10,006 nt of DNA from an uncultured Paenibacillaceae bacterium (GTDB taxonomy: Bacteria; Bacillota; Bacilli; Paenibacillales; CALAME01). Position 1 is the stretch's first letter. Each line of letters begins with the position of its first letter. The position numbers were made by a program, and so were the translations under genes. The DNA is taken from assembly GCA_937983035.1 (NCBI GenBank), contig CALKAN010000157.1, positions 1-10,006 on the forward strand, in the 5' to 3' direction. Shown here one piece after another: positions 1-5,968 of this stretch. The notes beneath the pieces were generated by a model that saw only the letters and a list, made by a program, of their open reading frames with translations, was not told the DNA's origin and searched no databases.

Positions 1-147
1 GAGACCCCGCTTAAATCGCAGCAAACGCAATTCATCCAAACATTGGGAGCCGACGTCAACTTGGGGAACATCGCTCCGCAAGATATTTTGTCCGTTGAAG
101 CCCTGCGCAGAGGGTTGCGTTCTGATACGTTTGCATCACTTCTCTGA
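1..147 (+). CDS. comA: Phosphosulfolactate synthase ComA, C-terminal end (partial)
   Basis: Frame 1 is open from the window edge to a TGA at 145-147 and gives the last 48 residues of a protein. The stretch TLGADVNLGNIAPQDIL, followed by an EALRRGLRSDT segment, matches the conserved C-terminus I recall for phosphosulfolactate synthase (ComA; YitD in B. subtilis). This enzyme adds sulfite to phosphoenolpyruvate to give (R)-phosphosulfolactate. The call is supported by the very next gene, comB, whose product acts on that compound. In Bacillus this pair is linked to the sulfolactate stored in spores rather than to coenzyme M. The start and most of the barrel lie left of the window, so completeness cannot be judged. 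Confidence 0.85.
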   Translation, partial: ETPLKSQQTQFIQTLGADVNLGNIAPQDILSVEALRRGLRSDTFASLL

Positions 148-216
148 GCTTGCATGCTTAAAAAGATCACATTCCCCGGAAAAATGAAAAAGTGCGAGGT
201 GCAAGGAGGGATATAG

Positions 217-945
217 ATGAAGGTCGATGCGATCTCGAATATCAATGAAGCTCGCTTGGAGCAGCTTGTCAATCGCACCGTCATCGTCATCGATGTGTTG
301 AGGGCAACAAGCTCCATCGTCGTCGCACTTGAAAACGGCAGCTCAGGCGTGATGCCGGTCAAGACTGTTCAACAAGCCAAACAAGCGAAACAAGAAGGGG
401 ATTTGCTGGCAGGGGAAAGATTTTGCAAAAAAATTTCAGGTTTTGATTTAGGCAATTCTCCGACCGAATTTTTAAACGCGGATCTTGAAGGACGGCGCAT
501 TATTTTAACTACAACGAATGGAACGAGAGTGATCGATAAAGCTTGCAAAGCTGCTTTCGTCATGGCCGGTTCGTTTCTAAATGCCCAAGCTTGCGCGAAA
601 GCGGCCATGCAATTAGGACGGGACACGATGATCATATGCGCCGGCACGCAAGACAAATTTTCCATGGAAGACGGTTTGTGCGCTGGCTTGATCGCAGCGG
701 AATTGGATCGAATCGCCGCTGAACAACTGTTCAGTCCGCCGCTTATTTTCAACGATTTCGCCAAAGCGATGCATTGGTCTTACATGCATCAGGCAGGAAA
801 CTTGAAAGACGCGCTGCTTCATTGCGAAAACGGCGCGCGCCTGACGCAATTGGGATATCGTGAAGATGTGTTATACTGCACGAATGTCAATCAGAGCGGC
901 ATCGTGCCCGTATTGAAAGATCGGGTCATGACTGCGCTGAAATGA
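217..945 (+). CDS. comB: 2-phosphosulfolactate phosphatase ComB
   Basis: The 242-residue product fits the ComB family in length and motifs. ComB is a magnesium-dependent acid phosphatase that hydrolyses phosphosulfolactate to sulfolactate. Visible conserved blocks are VIDVLRATSS (residues 24-33, with D26 and R29), LAGER (64-68), GFDLGNSPTEF (75-85), TTTNGTR (98-104) and CAGTQDKFSMED (141-152). There is no signal peptide, so it should be cytosolic. ATG at 217 follows AAGGAGGG (203-210) at ideal spacing. The gene lies 69 bases after comA with no terminator between, so the two probably form an operon. In B. subtilis the homologues are yitD (comA) and yitC (comB), and sulfolactate is a spore constituent; a spore role here is inference. 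The 3' end of the gene leads directly into the structured region described below. Confidence 0.93.
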   Translation: MKVDAISNINEARLEQLVNRTVIVIDVLRATSSIVVALENGSSGVMPVKTVQQAKQAKQEGDLLAGERFCKKISGFDLGNSPTEFLNADLEGRRIILTTTNGTRVIDKACKAAFVMAGSFLNAQACAKAAMQLGRDTMIICAGTQDKFSMEDGLCAGLIAAELDRIAAEQLFSPPLIFNDFAKAMHWSYMHQAGNLKDALLHCENGARLTQLGYREDVLYCTNVNQSGIVPVLKDRVMTALK

Positions 946-1102
946 AACTTGTCATAATTCGTTCATCCGTTCATACAATGATGTAGAAATGCAAGCTTGT
1001 ACGCTGCGTGTGTTGAAAATCCAGATGAAATGTCAACACAGCGCTCTCGAGTGGATATGCCTGACAAGTTTAAAAACAGGAGCAAATGAACGGATGAATG
1101 GA
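945..1102 (+). promoter_or_regulatory. Interleaved inverted repeats covering the DUF441 start codon (candidate structured leader)
   Basis: Three potential helices are visible in the RNA. P1 pairs 945-954 (AAACTTGTCA) with 1062-1071 (TGACAAGTTT), ten perfect pairs. P2 pairs 962-974 (TTCATCCGTTCAT) with 1086-1098 (ATGAACGGATGAA), thirteen perfect pairs, extendable to 958-974/1086-1102 with two wobble pairs. P3 pairs 1006-1016 with 1033-1044, eleven pairs with G1041 bulged. The order P1, P2, P1', P2' is not nested, so P1 and P2 form either a pseudoknot or alternative structures. P2 buries the ATG at 1094. The ribosome binding site AGGAG (1078-1082) lies in the A-rich segment between P1' and P2'. 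It matches no riboswitch class I can recognise. The pairings are seen directly; the regulatory role is inferred. Confidence 0.5.
952..979 (+). promoter_or_regulatory. Candidate sigma-E (mother-cell) promoter for the DUF441 gene
   Basis: CATACAAT at 972-979 is an exact match to the sigma-E -10 consensus CATACAHT. TCATAAT at 952-958 fits the -35 consensus KMATATT at six of seven positions. The spacer is 13 bases, at the short end of what is usual. A transcript would start near 986 and so would not contain the 5' arms of P1 and P2. Its TACAAT core could also serve sigma-A. Prediction from consensus only. Confidence 0.4.
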
Positions 1103-1558
1103 GAAATATTGCTGGTTCTGCTTATCATTATCGGATTAGTCGGCCGTTCCCACATTATTACTACCGCTGCCTGCTTCTTGCTGATCGTAAAACTCGTTCA
1201 ATTGGAGCGATTCTTTCCAGCGATGGAGCGGCGCGGACTTGAATTAGGCTTATTGTTTTTGACAATTGCCGTATTAGTGCCTTTTGCCAATGACCGCATT
1301 TCTTTTAAGGAAGTCGTCTCTGTGTTTACTTCTTGGCCCGGAATTATGGCTCTTGCCGGAGGGGCGGTTGCAACGTATATGAACGGCAAAGGGTTGGACA
1401 TGCTGAAATTGGATCCCCAGCTCATCGTCGGACTTGTTATCGGTTCGATCATCGGCATCATTTTCCTCAGGGGAATTCCAGTCGGGCCGTTAATGGCGGC
1501 GGGCATCACCGCCTTCTTTCTCAAACTGTTTCAATACATCTTTGATTTGTTTCAATGA
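1094..1558 (+). CDS. UPF0756 / DUF441 family membrane protein
   Basis: This is a 154-residue, very hydrophobic protein of the DUF441 (UPF0756; YtwI/YeaL-like) family, whose function is unknown. Hydrophobic segments lie at about residues 4-18, 20-36, 47-66, 79-97, 108-127 and 131-150, suggesting four to six membrane spans. Family-like elements are the GLVGRSHII turn near the N-terminus, the glycine-rich GGAVATYMNGKG loop (about 88-99) and the C-terminal FLRGIPVGPLMAAGI segment. The frame is open upstream to 989, but that extension is not hydrophobic, has no ribosome binding site and exceeds the family length of about 150. ATG at 1094 is 11 bases after AGGAG (1078-1082), slightly long, and lies inside helix P2. 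It follows comB by 148 bases on the same strand. Confidence 0.85.
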   Translation: MNGEILLVLLIIIGLVGRSHIITTAACFLLIVKLVQLERFFPAMERRGLELGLLFLTIAVLVPFANDRISFKEVVSVFTSWPGIMALAGGAVATYMNGKGLDMLKLDPQLIVGLVIGSIIGIIFLRGIPVGPLMAAGITAFFLKLFQYIFDLFQ

Positions 1559-1629
1559 CTGTAATCACTGTTTTCGAGTCATGCAGCGCTGGATGAAAGC
1601 CCTTTGAAACCGAAAAGAGATGAATCAAT

Positions 1630-1690
1630 AAAAAAAACAGCCCCCGAATGTCAAGCAGCTTCAATGCTGCTCCAACATTCAGGGGCTTCT
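1630..1690. terminator. Bidirectional rho-independent terminator between DUF441 gene and lysC
   Basis: An outer stem pairs AGCCCC (1639-1644) and GAATGT (1646-1651) with ACATTC (1675-1680) and GGGGCT (1682-1687), with a C/A mismatch between the halves. An inner hairpin pairs AGCAGC with GCTGCT around a TTCAAT loop. On the minus strand a run of eight T follows (1630-1637), a strong terminator for lysC. On the plus strand the tail is the weaker TTCTTTGTT, which could serve the comAB-DUF441 transcript. Confidence 0.88.
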
Positions 1691-1749
1691 TTGTTCATTT
1701 GCATCCGCGATTGATCGGATCGGGCATGTTATTCCATGATCTGCGGCGA

Positions 1750-2271
1750 TCAGCGGCGAACTTCAGGCCCGCCGACAAACGCATTTTTGTCAGCATCCAA
1801 TCCGTATTCAGAGTGCAATGCCAAGATCACTTCAGTCAAATGATCCGCTTCAATGACACACGATATTTTAATTTCTGAAGTGCTGACCATCTTAATGTTC
1901 ACGCCTTGACGGGCGATGATGTCAAACATTTGGGCAGCTACTCCCGGAGTGCTGACCATTCCCGCGCCGACGATGGACACTTTCACGAGTCCCCGTTCTG
2001 TCGTTACATCGCCAATGACTAAATTCGAACGCAAATTTTCAATCACTTTCAGCGCTTTGTCCACATCGTCATCAGATACGCTGAATGAAAAATCTGCGAC
2101 GCCGTTTTTGCTGACACCGCTTTGCACAATAATATCGACGTCGATGTTTTCTTCAGCCAGCGCCGTAAACACGCTGGACAAAATGCCCGGCTTGTCTTCG
2201 ACGTCTGACAAGCTGATTCTCGAAATGTTCTTATCGTAAGCAATTCCTCTTACGGCCATGCCTTGCTCCAT
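1750..2271 (-). CDS. lysC: Aspartate kinase beta subunit from internal in-frame start in lysC
   Basis: Inside lysC, ATG at 2271 (alpha residue 246, beginning MEQGMAVRGIAY) is preceded by AAGGAGGA (2279-2286) at 7 bases, a near-perfect ribosome binding site. It would give a 173-residue protein holding both ACT domains and no catalytic domain. B. subtilis aspartokinase II is known to be an alpha2-beta2 enzyme whose beta subunit arises from exactly such an in-phase internal start at the equivalent methionine. The ribosome binding site and start are seen directly; the production of beta here is inferred from that precedent. Confidence 0.8.
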   Translation of the reverse strand: MEQGMAVRGIAYDKNISRISLSDVEDKPGILSSVFTALAEENIDVDIIVQSGVSKNGVADFSFSVSDDDVDKALKVIENLRSNLVIGDVTTERGLVKVSIVGAGMVSTPGVAAQMFDIIARQGVNIKMVSTSEIKISCVIEADHLTEVILALHSEYGLDADKNAFVGGPEVRR

Positions 2272-3006
2272 CGCAGCTTCCTCCTTCACCAAAGTTCCTT
2301 CGTTATGCGTAAAACTAGATCTGACTACAAGCTGAACATTGTAATTTTTGGCATATTCAACCGCGCGCGGATGAAGCACAGCCGCACCAAGATTGGCCAG
2401 CTCCAACATTTCGTCATAAGAAATTTCGGACAGTTTCCTTGCGTTTCTTACAATTCGCGGATCCGTGGAATAAACGCCGTCCACGTCGGTATAGATTTCA
2501 CATACGTCCGCTTCCAAAGCCGCAGCCAACGCCACTGCAGTCGTATCTGATCCTCCGCGCCCTAATGTAGTAATTTCTCCATCTTCAGTGATGCCTTGGA
2601 AACCGGCGACGATCACGATCTTCCCTTGCTCCAGCGCATCACGCACCCGATCAGGCTTCATTCGTTCGATCCTCGCCTTGGAATGATGCTCATCTGTCAC
2701 AATGCCTGCTTGCCAGCCCGTGAATGAGACCGCATCATGGCCCATATGATTTAACCGCATCGCCATTAAAGCCATCGACACTTGCTCTCCCGTAGTCAAC
2801 AGCATATCCATTTCTCTCGCAGGGGCTTGATCTGTCAATTCTTTGGACAAATCGAGCAAATCATCTGTCGTGTCTCCCATCGCGGAAACAACAACGACGC
2901 ACTGATGACCTGCTTGCTTTTTTTCTATAATGCGCTCTGCAACAAGCTTGATTCGTTCTGCAGACCCTAATGAGCTGCCCCCAAACTTCATGACGTACAA
3001 GGCCAA
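1750..3006 (-). CDS. lysC: Aspartate kinase, LysC type (alpha subunit)
   Basis: Aspartate kinase phosphorylates L-aspartate in the first step of the lysine, threonine, methionine and diaminopimelate pathway. The product closely resembles B. subtilis aspartokinase II. It has KFGGSS at residues 7-12, TGEQ near 72, GRGGSDTT from 149, IYTDVDGVYSTDPR at 172-185 and two C-terminal ACT domains (about 265-335 and 342-402; the second contains KVSIVGAGMVSTPGVAA). The first possible start is GTG at 3015, but its Shine-Dalgarno sequence AGGGAG touches it. TTG at 3006 lies 8 bases after that site and gives MALYVMKFGG, matching the family N-terminus, so I chose it (418 residues). An internal start yields a beta subunit. 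The gene has its own promoter and terminator; the ACT domains imply amino-acid feedback. Confidence 0.95.
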   Translation of the reverse strand: MALYVMKFGGSSLGSAERIKLVAERIIEKKQAGHQCVVVVSAMGDTTDDLLDLSKELTDQAPAREMDMLLTTGEQVSMALMAMRLNHMGHDAVSFTGWQAGIVTDEHHSKARIERMKPDRVRDALEQGKIVIVAGFQGITEDGEITTLGRGGSDTTAVALAAALEADVCEIYTDVDGVYSTDPRIVRNARKLSEISYDEMLELANLGAAVLHPRAVEYAKNYNVQLVVRSSFTHNEGTLVKEEAAMEQGMAVRGIAYDKNISRISLSDVEDKPGILSSVFTALAEENIDVDIIVQSGVSKNGVADFSFSVSDDDVDKALKVIENLRSNLVIGDVTTERGLVKVSIVGAGMVSTPGVAAQMFDIIARQGVNIKMVSTSEIKISCVIEADHLTEVILALHSEYGLDADKNAFVGGPEVRR

Positions 3007-3047
3007 ATTTCCCACTCCCTACCGAGTCTAATTATTTACGACTATTA

Positions 3048-3056
3048 ATTATAACA
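3048..3056 (-). promoter_or_regulatory. Extended -10 promoter of lysC
   Basis: On the minus strand, TGT precedes a perfect TATAAT (3053-3048), forming an extended -10 element. No good -35 hexamer is present at 16-18 bases upstream, as is common with extended -10 promoters. Transcription would start near 3041, leaving a 5' leader of about 35 bases. That is too short for a lysine riboswitch. Confidence 0.6.
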
Positions 3057-3091
3057 TAAGGCCAATGCCGGATCTATGAGATGCATCCAGC

Positions 3092-3133
3092 AAAAAAGCT
3101 GTCTCACAGCAGATTGCCTGCGAATGAGACAGC
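3092..3133 (-). terminator. Rho-independent terminator of efp
   Basis: GCTGTCTCA (3098-3106) pairs perfectly with TGAGACAGC (3125-3133). An inner GCAG/CTGC stem (3109-3112 with 3118-3121) adds stability. On the minus strand a run of six T (3097-3092) follows the stem. It ends the aroQ-yqhT-efp transcript and separates it from lysC. Confidence 0.9.
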
Positions 3134-3161
3134 ATTAAACAATCATGGTCAAACGTGCGGA

Positions 3162-3722
3162 TCAGTTTGCTCTTGAAACATATTTCCCATCTGTTGTATT
3201 AATGATCAGCTTCTCGCCTTGGTTGATGAACAGCGGCACTTGAACTCTAAAGCCTGTTTCAAGCACGGCATTTTTCGTCGCTCCGGTAGCGGTGTTTCCT
3301 CTAACGCCAGGTTCCGTTTCCGTCACTTCCAGCTCGACGGTGTTCGGCAAGTTTACTCCCAGCACTTGGCCTTCGTAGCTGACCACTTTTACGATCATGT
3401 TTTCTTTCATGAAGTTCAATTCCCATTCCAATTGACTCGATGGAATGGAAATTTGGTCATATGTTTCGGTGTCCATGAATGTATGCTCATCGCCGCTGGC
3501 ATACAAATATTGCATATCGCGCGTTTCTACGCGTGCAGTTTCCACGTTTTCACCGGCTCTAAACGTCTTCTCTACGATATTGCCGTTTTTCAAATTTCTT
3601 AATTTGGATCGTACGAATGCAGCGCCCTTTCCAGGTTTCACATGTTGAAACTCCAATACGCTGTACGGATCGCCTTCTAATTGTATGGTTAGTCCTGTTC
3701 TAAAATCGTTCACTGAAATCAT
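3162..3722 (-). CDS. efp: Elongation factor P
   Basis: The 186-residue product is full length for EF-P, the cytosolic factor that binds between the P and E sites of the ribosome and relieves stalling at polyproline. It begins MISVNDFRTGLTIQLEGDPY and has the N-terminal KOW-like domain (about 1-62) and two OB domains (about 65-127 and 130-185). The loop HVKPGKGAAF places lysine at residue 32, the position that carries 5-aminopentanol in B. subtilis EF-P; whether it is modified here cannot be read from sequence. ATG at 3722 follows AGGAGG (3735-3730) with 7 bases between. The gene lies 44 bases after yqhT, so it is probably both co-transcribed with it and served by a weak promoter of its own. 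A strong terminator follows. Confidence 0.97.
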   Translation of the reverse strand: MISVNDFRTGLTIQLEGDPYSVLEFQHVKPGKGAAFVRSKLRNLKNGNIVEKTFRAGENVETARVETRDMQYLYASGDEHTFMDTETYDQISIPSSQLEWELNFMKENMIVKVVSYEGQVLGVNLPNTVELEVTETEPGVRGNTATGATKNAVLETGFRVQVPLFINQGEKLIINTTDGKYVSRAN

Positions 3723-3754
3723 TGCAGTTCCTCCTGATCATGATCTATTCTTAA

Positions 3755-3784
3755 ACTATACAACATTCAGCGCAAAATTGTAAA
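3755..3784 (-). promoter_or_regulatory. Possible sigma-A promoter for efp
   Basis: Minus-strand TTTACA (3784-3779) and TATAGT (3760-3755) are separated by 18 bases, with the start of efp 33 bases further on. The -35 lies inside the last codons of yqhT. The match is moderate, so this is a candidate only; it would let efp be expressed apart from yqhT. Confidence 0.35.
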
Positions 3785-4816
3785 ATTTTTCTCAGCGTGC
3801 GTAAGCAGTTCAACGCCTGTCTCCGTAACGCCGCCAAAACCCGGGATGTATATGCCCGGTTCTACGGTCACGACCATCCCCGGTTCCAAAATATCTTCGC
3901 TGCGCGGCGAAAGTCTCGGTCCTTCATGGATTTCCATGCCGATGCCATGACCGGTGCCGTGGCCGAAATATTCGTCATATCCGTGCTCTTTGATGATTTC
4001 TCGAGCCAGCATATCGGCTTCCCGGCCTGTCATCCCCGGTTTAATATGCTGCAAAGCATTCATTTGGGCTTCGAGCACGATTTCATAAATCTCCCGATGT
4101 TTTGGCTGCGGGTCCCCAATCATCACTGTCCTCGTAATATCGGAACAATAGCCTTTGTAATAAGCGCCAAAGTCCAACGTCACCAGCTCGCCCGATTGCA
4201 TGATTCGATCACTGGCCGTTCCGTGAGGAAAGGATGATCTTTCGCCGGAAGCGACGATCGTATCGAAAGATGATGAGGCAGCGCCGTTTTTCCGCATGAA
4301 AAATTCCAATTCCAGCGCGATGTCTCTTTCGCTTGTTCCGGGCTTCAAATAGACAAGAATATGTTCATAGGCTCGATCCGCCAGTTCACATGCTTCTCGC
4401 AATATGTTTACTTCTTCTTCGTCTTTCTTCAGCCGGATTTGCGAAACGACGCGATTTAACGGCACCCATTCCACGCGGTCCACTTTCTCTGTCAACTGCT
4501 CATAACGTTCATACGATACATCTTCTTGCTCAAAACCAGCACGCTCAATGTTGCCGGCCTCCAAAATCTCTTTCACGGAAGCATAAATGTCCGGTCCGTG
4601 TTCGATCACTTCAAAATCCGGCGCTTCTTTCGGCGCTTGCTCGCGGTAGCGAAAATCAGTTAACAGAACAGCACGGTCCGGGGTGATCACGACATATCCG
4701 GAACTTCCGGTAAAACCAGTCAAGTATCTCCGGTTCACGGCATTGGTAATCAATACAGCTTGAACATTCGATTTTTCCAGCTGTTCCCGCAGTTTGCGGA
4801 CGCGCGATTGCCTCAT
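3767..4816 (-). CDS. yqhT: M24 family Xaa-Pro peptidase homologue (YqhT-like) lacking the last metal ligand
   Basis: This 349-residue protein is an M24B (pita-bread fold) peptidase homologue close to B. subtilis YqhT. Members use two metal ions to cleave Xaa-Pro bonds in the cytosol. The N-terminal creatinase-like domain spans about 1-125 and the catalytic domain 130-345. Metal ligands visible are D215 (LVTLDFGAYY), D226 (CSDITRT), H290 (GTGHGIG) and E319 (VTVEPGIY); H198 (FPHG) is also present. The fifth ligand, the Glu of the usual GVRIED motif, is absent: GFGGV runs straight into TETGVELLTH at residues 330/331, about eight residues short. Activity is therefore doubtful. ATG at 4816 follows AAGGAG and overlaps the aroQ stop by 4 bases (ATGA). 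Family assignment is secure; catalytic function is not. Confidence 0.92.
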   Translation of the reverse strand: MRQSRVRKLREQLEKSNVQAVLITNAVNRRYLTGFTGSSGYVVITPDRAVLLTDFRYREQAPKEAPDFEVIEHGPDIYASVKEILEAGNIERAGFEQEDVSYERYEQLTEKVDRVEWVPLNRVVSQIRLKKDEEEVNILREACELADRAYEHILVYLKPGTSERDIALELEFFMRKNGAASSSFDTIVASGERSSFPHGTASDRIMQSGELVTLDFGAYYKGYCSDITRTVMIGDPQPKHREIYEIVLEAQMNALQHIKPGMTGREADMLAREIIKEHGYDEYFGHGTGHGIGMEIHEGPRLSPRSEDILEPGMVVTVEPGIYIPGFGGVTETGVELLTHAEKNFTILR

Positions 4817-5265
4817 TGTCTCCGCTCCTTTTTCTGTAAATAGTTATGTATGGCCAGCAGTCCCAATTCGTAACTGTTGAGCCCAAATCCGCTGATCTGA
4901 CCGATCGTGACAGGCGCAGTCACTGAATGATGACGGAATGATTCCCGGCTGTAAATGTTCGATAGATGAACTTCAACCGTCGGAATCGAAACGGCGCTGA
5001 TCGCATCTCGAATCGCATAACTGTAATGCGTAAATGCACCGGGATTTATGACGATGCCGTCTGCTTTGCCATACGCAGCATGGATTCGATCCATTAACTC
5101 CCCTTCATGATTGGATTGAAAAAACTCCACGTTCAGACCTAACTTTTCCGCCAGTTCCGTTAACTTCCGTTCCACTTCCTGCAGCGATTCTTCCCCATAT
5201 ATCCCCGGTTCCCGGACACCCAGCATGTTCAAATTCGGCCCGTTAATCACCAGGATCGTTTTCAA
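4813..5265 (-). CDS. aroQ: 3-dehydroquinate dehydratase, type II
   Basis: Type II dehydroquinase converts 3-dehydroquinate to 3-dehydroshikimate in the shikimate pathway, as a cytosolic dodecamer. Conserved residues, numbered from the chosen start, are N11 in INGPNLNMLG, R18, the catalytic Y23 (REPGIYG), N74 and H80 (NPGAFTHYS), H100 (VEVHLSN) and R111 (SFRHHS). The frame can begin at ATG 5286, but nothing like a ribosome binding site precedes it and it adds seven atypical residues. TTG at 5265 follows AGAGGAG (5277-5271) by 5 bases and gives MKTILVINGPN, so I prefer it (150 residues, normal for the family). The stop overlaps the yqhT start (ATGA). The same aroQ-yqhT-efp order is found in B. 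subtilis. Confidence 0.96.
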   Translation of the reverse strand: MKTILVINGPNLNMLGVREPGIYGEESLQEVERKLTELAEKLGLNVEFFQSNHEGELMDRIHAAYGKADGIVINPGAFTHYSYAIRDAISAVSIPTVEVHLSNIYSRESFRHHSVTAPVTIGQISGFGLNSYELGLLAIHNYLQKKERRQ

Positions 5266-5326
5266 GCAGTCTCCTCTCCCTTCCATTGCGATGTTCAGGG
5301 TTTAGCTTCCAAACGTTTACCCCGCT

Positions 5327-5335
5327 ATTTTACCA
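5327..5335 (-). promoter_or_regulatory. Possible extended -10 promoter upstream of aroQ
   Basis: Minus-strand TGG followed by TAAAAT (5332-5327) resembles an extended -10 element about 60 bases before the aroQ start, in the 116-base gap after yqhR. The sequence at the -35 position (TTTTCG) is poor. No terminator hairpin is visible in this gap, so read-through from yqhR is also possible. Confidence 0.35.
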
Positions 5336-5381
5336 TATCTTCCCCCAGCCGAAAACTGTCAGCGCGCACATGCAACATCCG

Positions 5382-5915
5382 CTATGCATCGCCGCCTTGC
5401 TTTTGCAAATTCGCTTCTTCGCTCTCATGTCTGAAATTGTCAAACGGCTCCCGCAAAGTTTCATCCGTAAATTCTACGGTAATCGTGTATCCAATAAAAC
5501 ATCCCCAAATCAAAAATAAGCAGCTGCTCGTCAACAACGAGTTTAAGTCAAGCTTATGGAGCGGCTTCATCATGCCGACAAACGGTCCCAATCCAAACAA
5601 AACGGCCCACCACAGCAAACCATAGCCAAATCCGGGCCACGGTCCCTTCGCTTTGCGCAGCACGGCAGCATAAATAAGAGACGCTGTGACAGACAACACA
5701 ATAAAACTGAACCACCCGATGAAATGACCTCTCCATGAGGCCAAAAAATCGTGCAAAAAGAACGGTTCAGCCAGAAATGCCGGCAACACTTTCGTAAACC
5801 CCAAATAGTAAGTTATTATATAGATCCCGCCCCAAATCAAACCTGCATAGATCCCTAACCGAATGGAGAACAGCCATGGGTTCGTGCGCTGATCGGACTC
5901 TTTGCGTTGTTCCAT
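5382..5915 (-). CDS. yqhR: YqhR family membrane protein
   Basis: The 177-residue product matches what I recall of YqhR, a membrane protein of unknown function encoded next to aroQ in Bacillales. Four hydrophobic segments lie at about residues 16-40, 63-86, 95-116 and 125-146. A charged 15-residue N-terminus precedes them and an acidic, hydrophilic tail of about 30 residues follows (EFTDETLREPFDNFRHESEE). Identification rests on the GLIWGGIYIITYYLGFT region in the first span and on gene order. ATG at 5915 is preceded by AAGGAGG (about 5921-5927) at good spacing. No enzymatic motif is visible. B. subtilis has yqhQ (DUF1385) immediately upstream of yqhR; here the next gene is the oppositely oriented yqhP-like gene. 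Confidence 0.8.
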   Translation of the reverse strand: MEQRKESDQRTNPWLFSIRLGIYAGLIWGGIYIITYYLGFTKVLPAFLAEPFFLHDFLASWRGHFIGWFSFIVLSVTASLIYAAVLRKAKGPWPGFGYGLLWWAVLFGLGPFVGMMKPLHKLDLNSLLTSSCLFLIWGCFIGYTITVEFTDETLREPFDNFRHESEEANLQKQGGDA

Positions 5916-5968
5916 ATGTTCCTCCTTAACCCATCCAAGTTAGTTTTTAGTATGGCTTGATTAAAGAG

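Noticed and set aside
1057..1089. Possible 10-codon leader peptide (MPDKFKNRSK) before the DUF441 gene
   Set aside because: There is only a weak GAGTGG upstream, no run of regulatory codons, and it can be explained by chance in this A-rich stretch.
989..1093. N-terminal extension of the DUF441 reading frame to an ATG at 989
   Set aside because: No ribosome binding site, no similarity to the family N-terminus, a protein longer than the family norm, and the region is better explained as a structured leader.
946..1093. Known riboswitch or T-box upstream of the DUF441 gene
   Set aside because: I searched by eye for the T-box sequence and for magnesium, manganese, cobalamin and lysine cores and found none.
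1639..1687. The inverted repeat as an insertion-sequence end or attachment site
   Set aside because: GC-rich arms, a T-run directly after the stem, and a position between two convergent genes fit a terminator; no transposase or target duplication is present.
3797..4237. Plus-strand open frame opposite yqhT
   Set aside because: It is a shadow of the conserved yqhT coding sequence, with no ribosome binding site and no coherent domain.
5266..5381. Sporulation-type promoter upstream of aroQ or yqhR
   Set aside because: The best -10 is an extended sigma-A type; no sigma-E or sigma-G -35/-10 pair was found at proper spacing.
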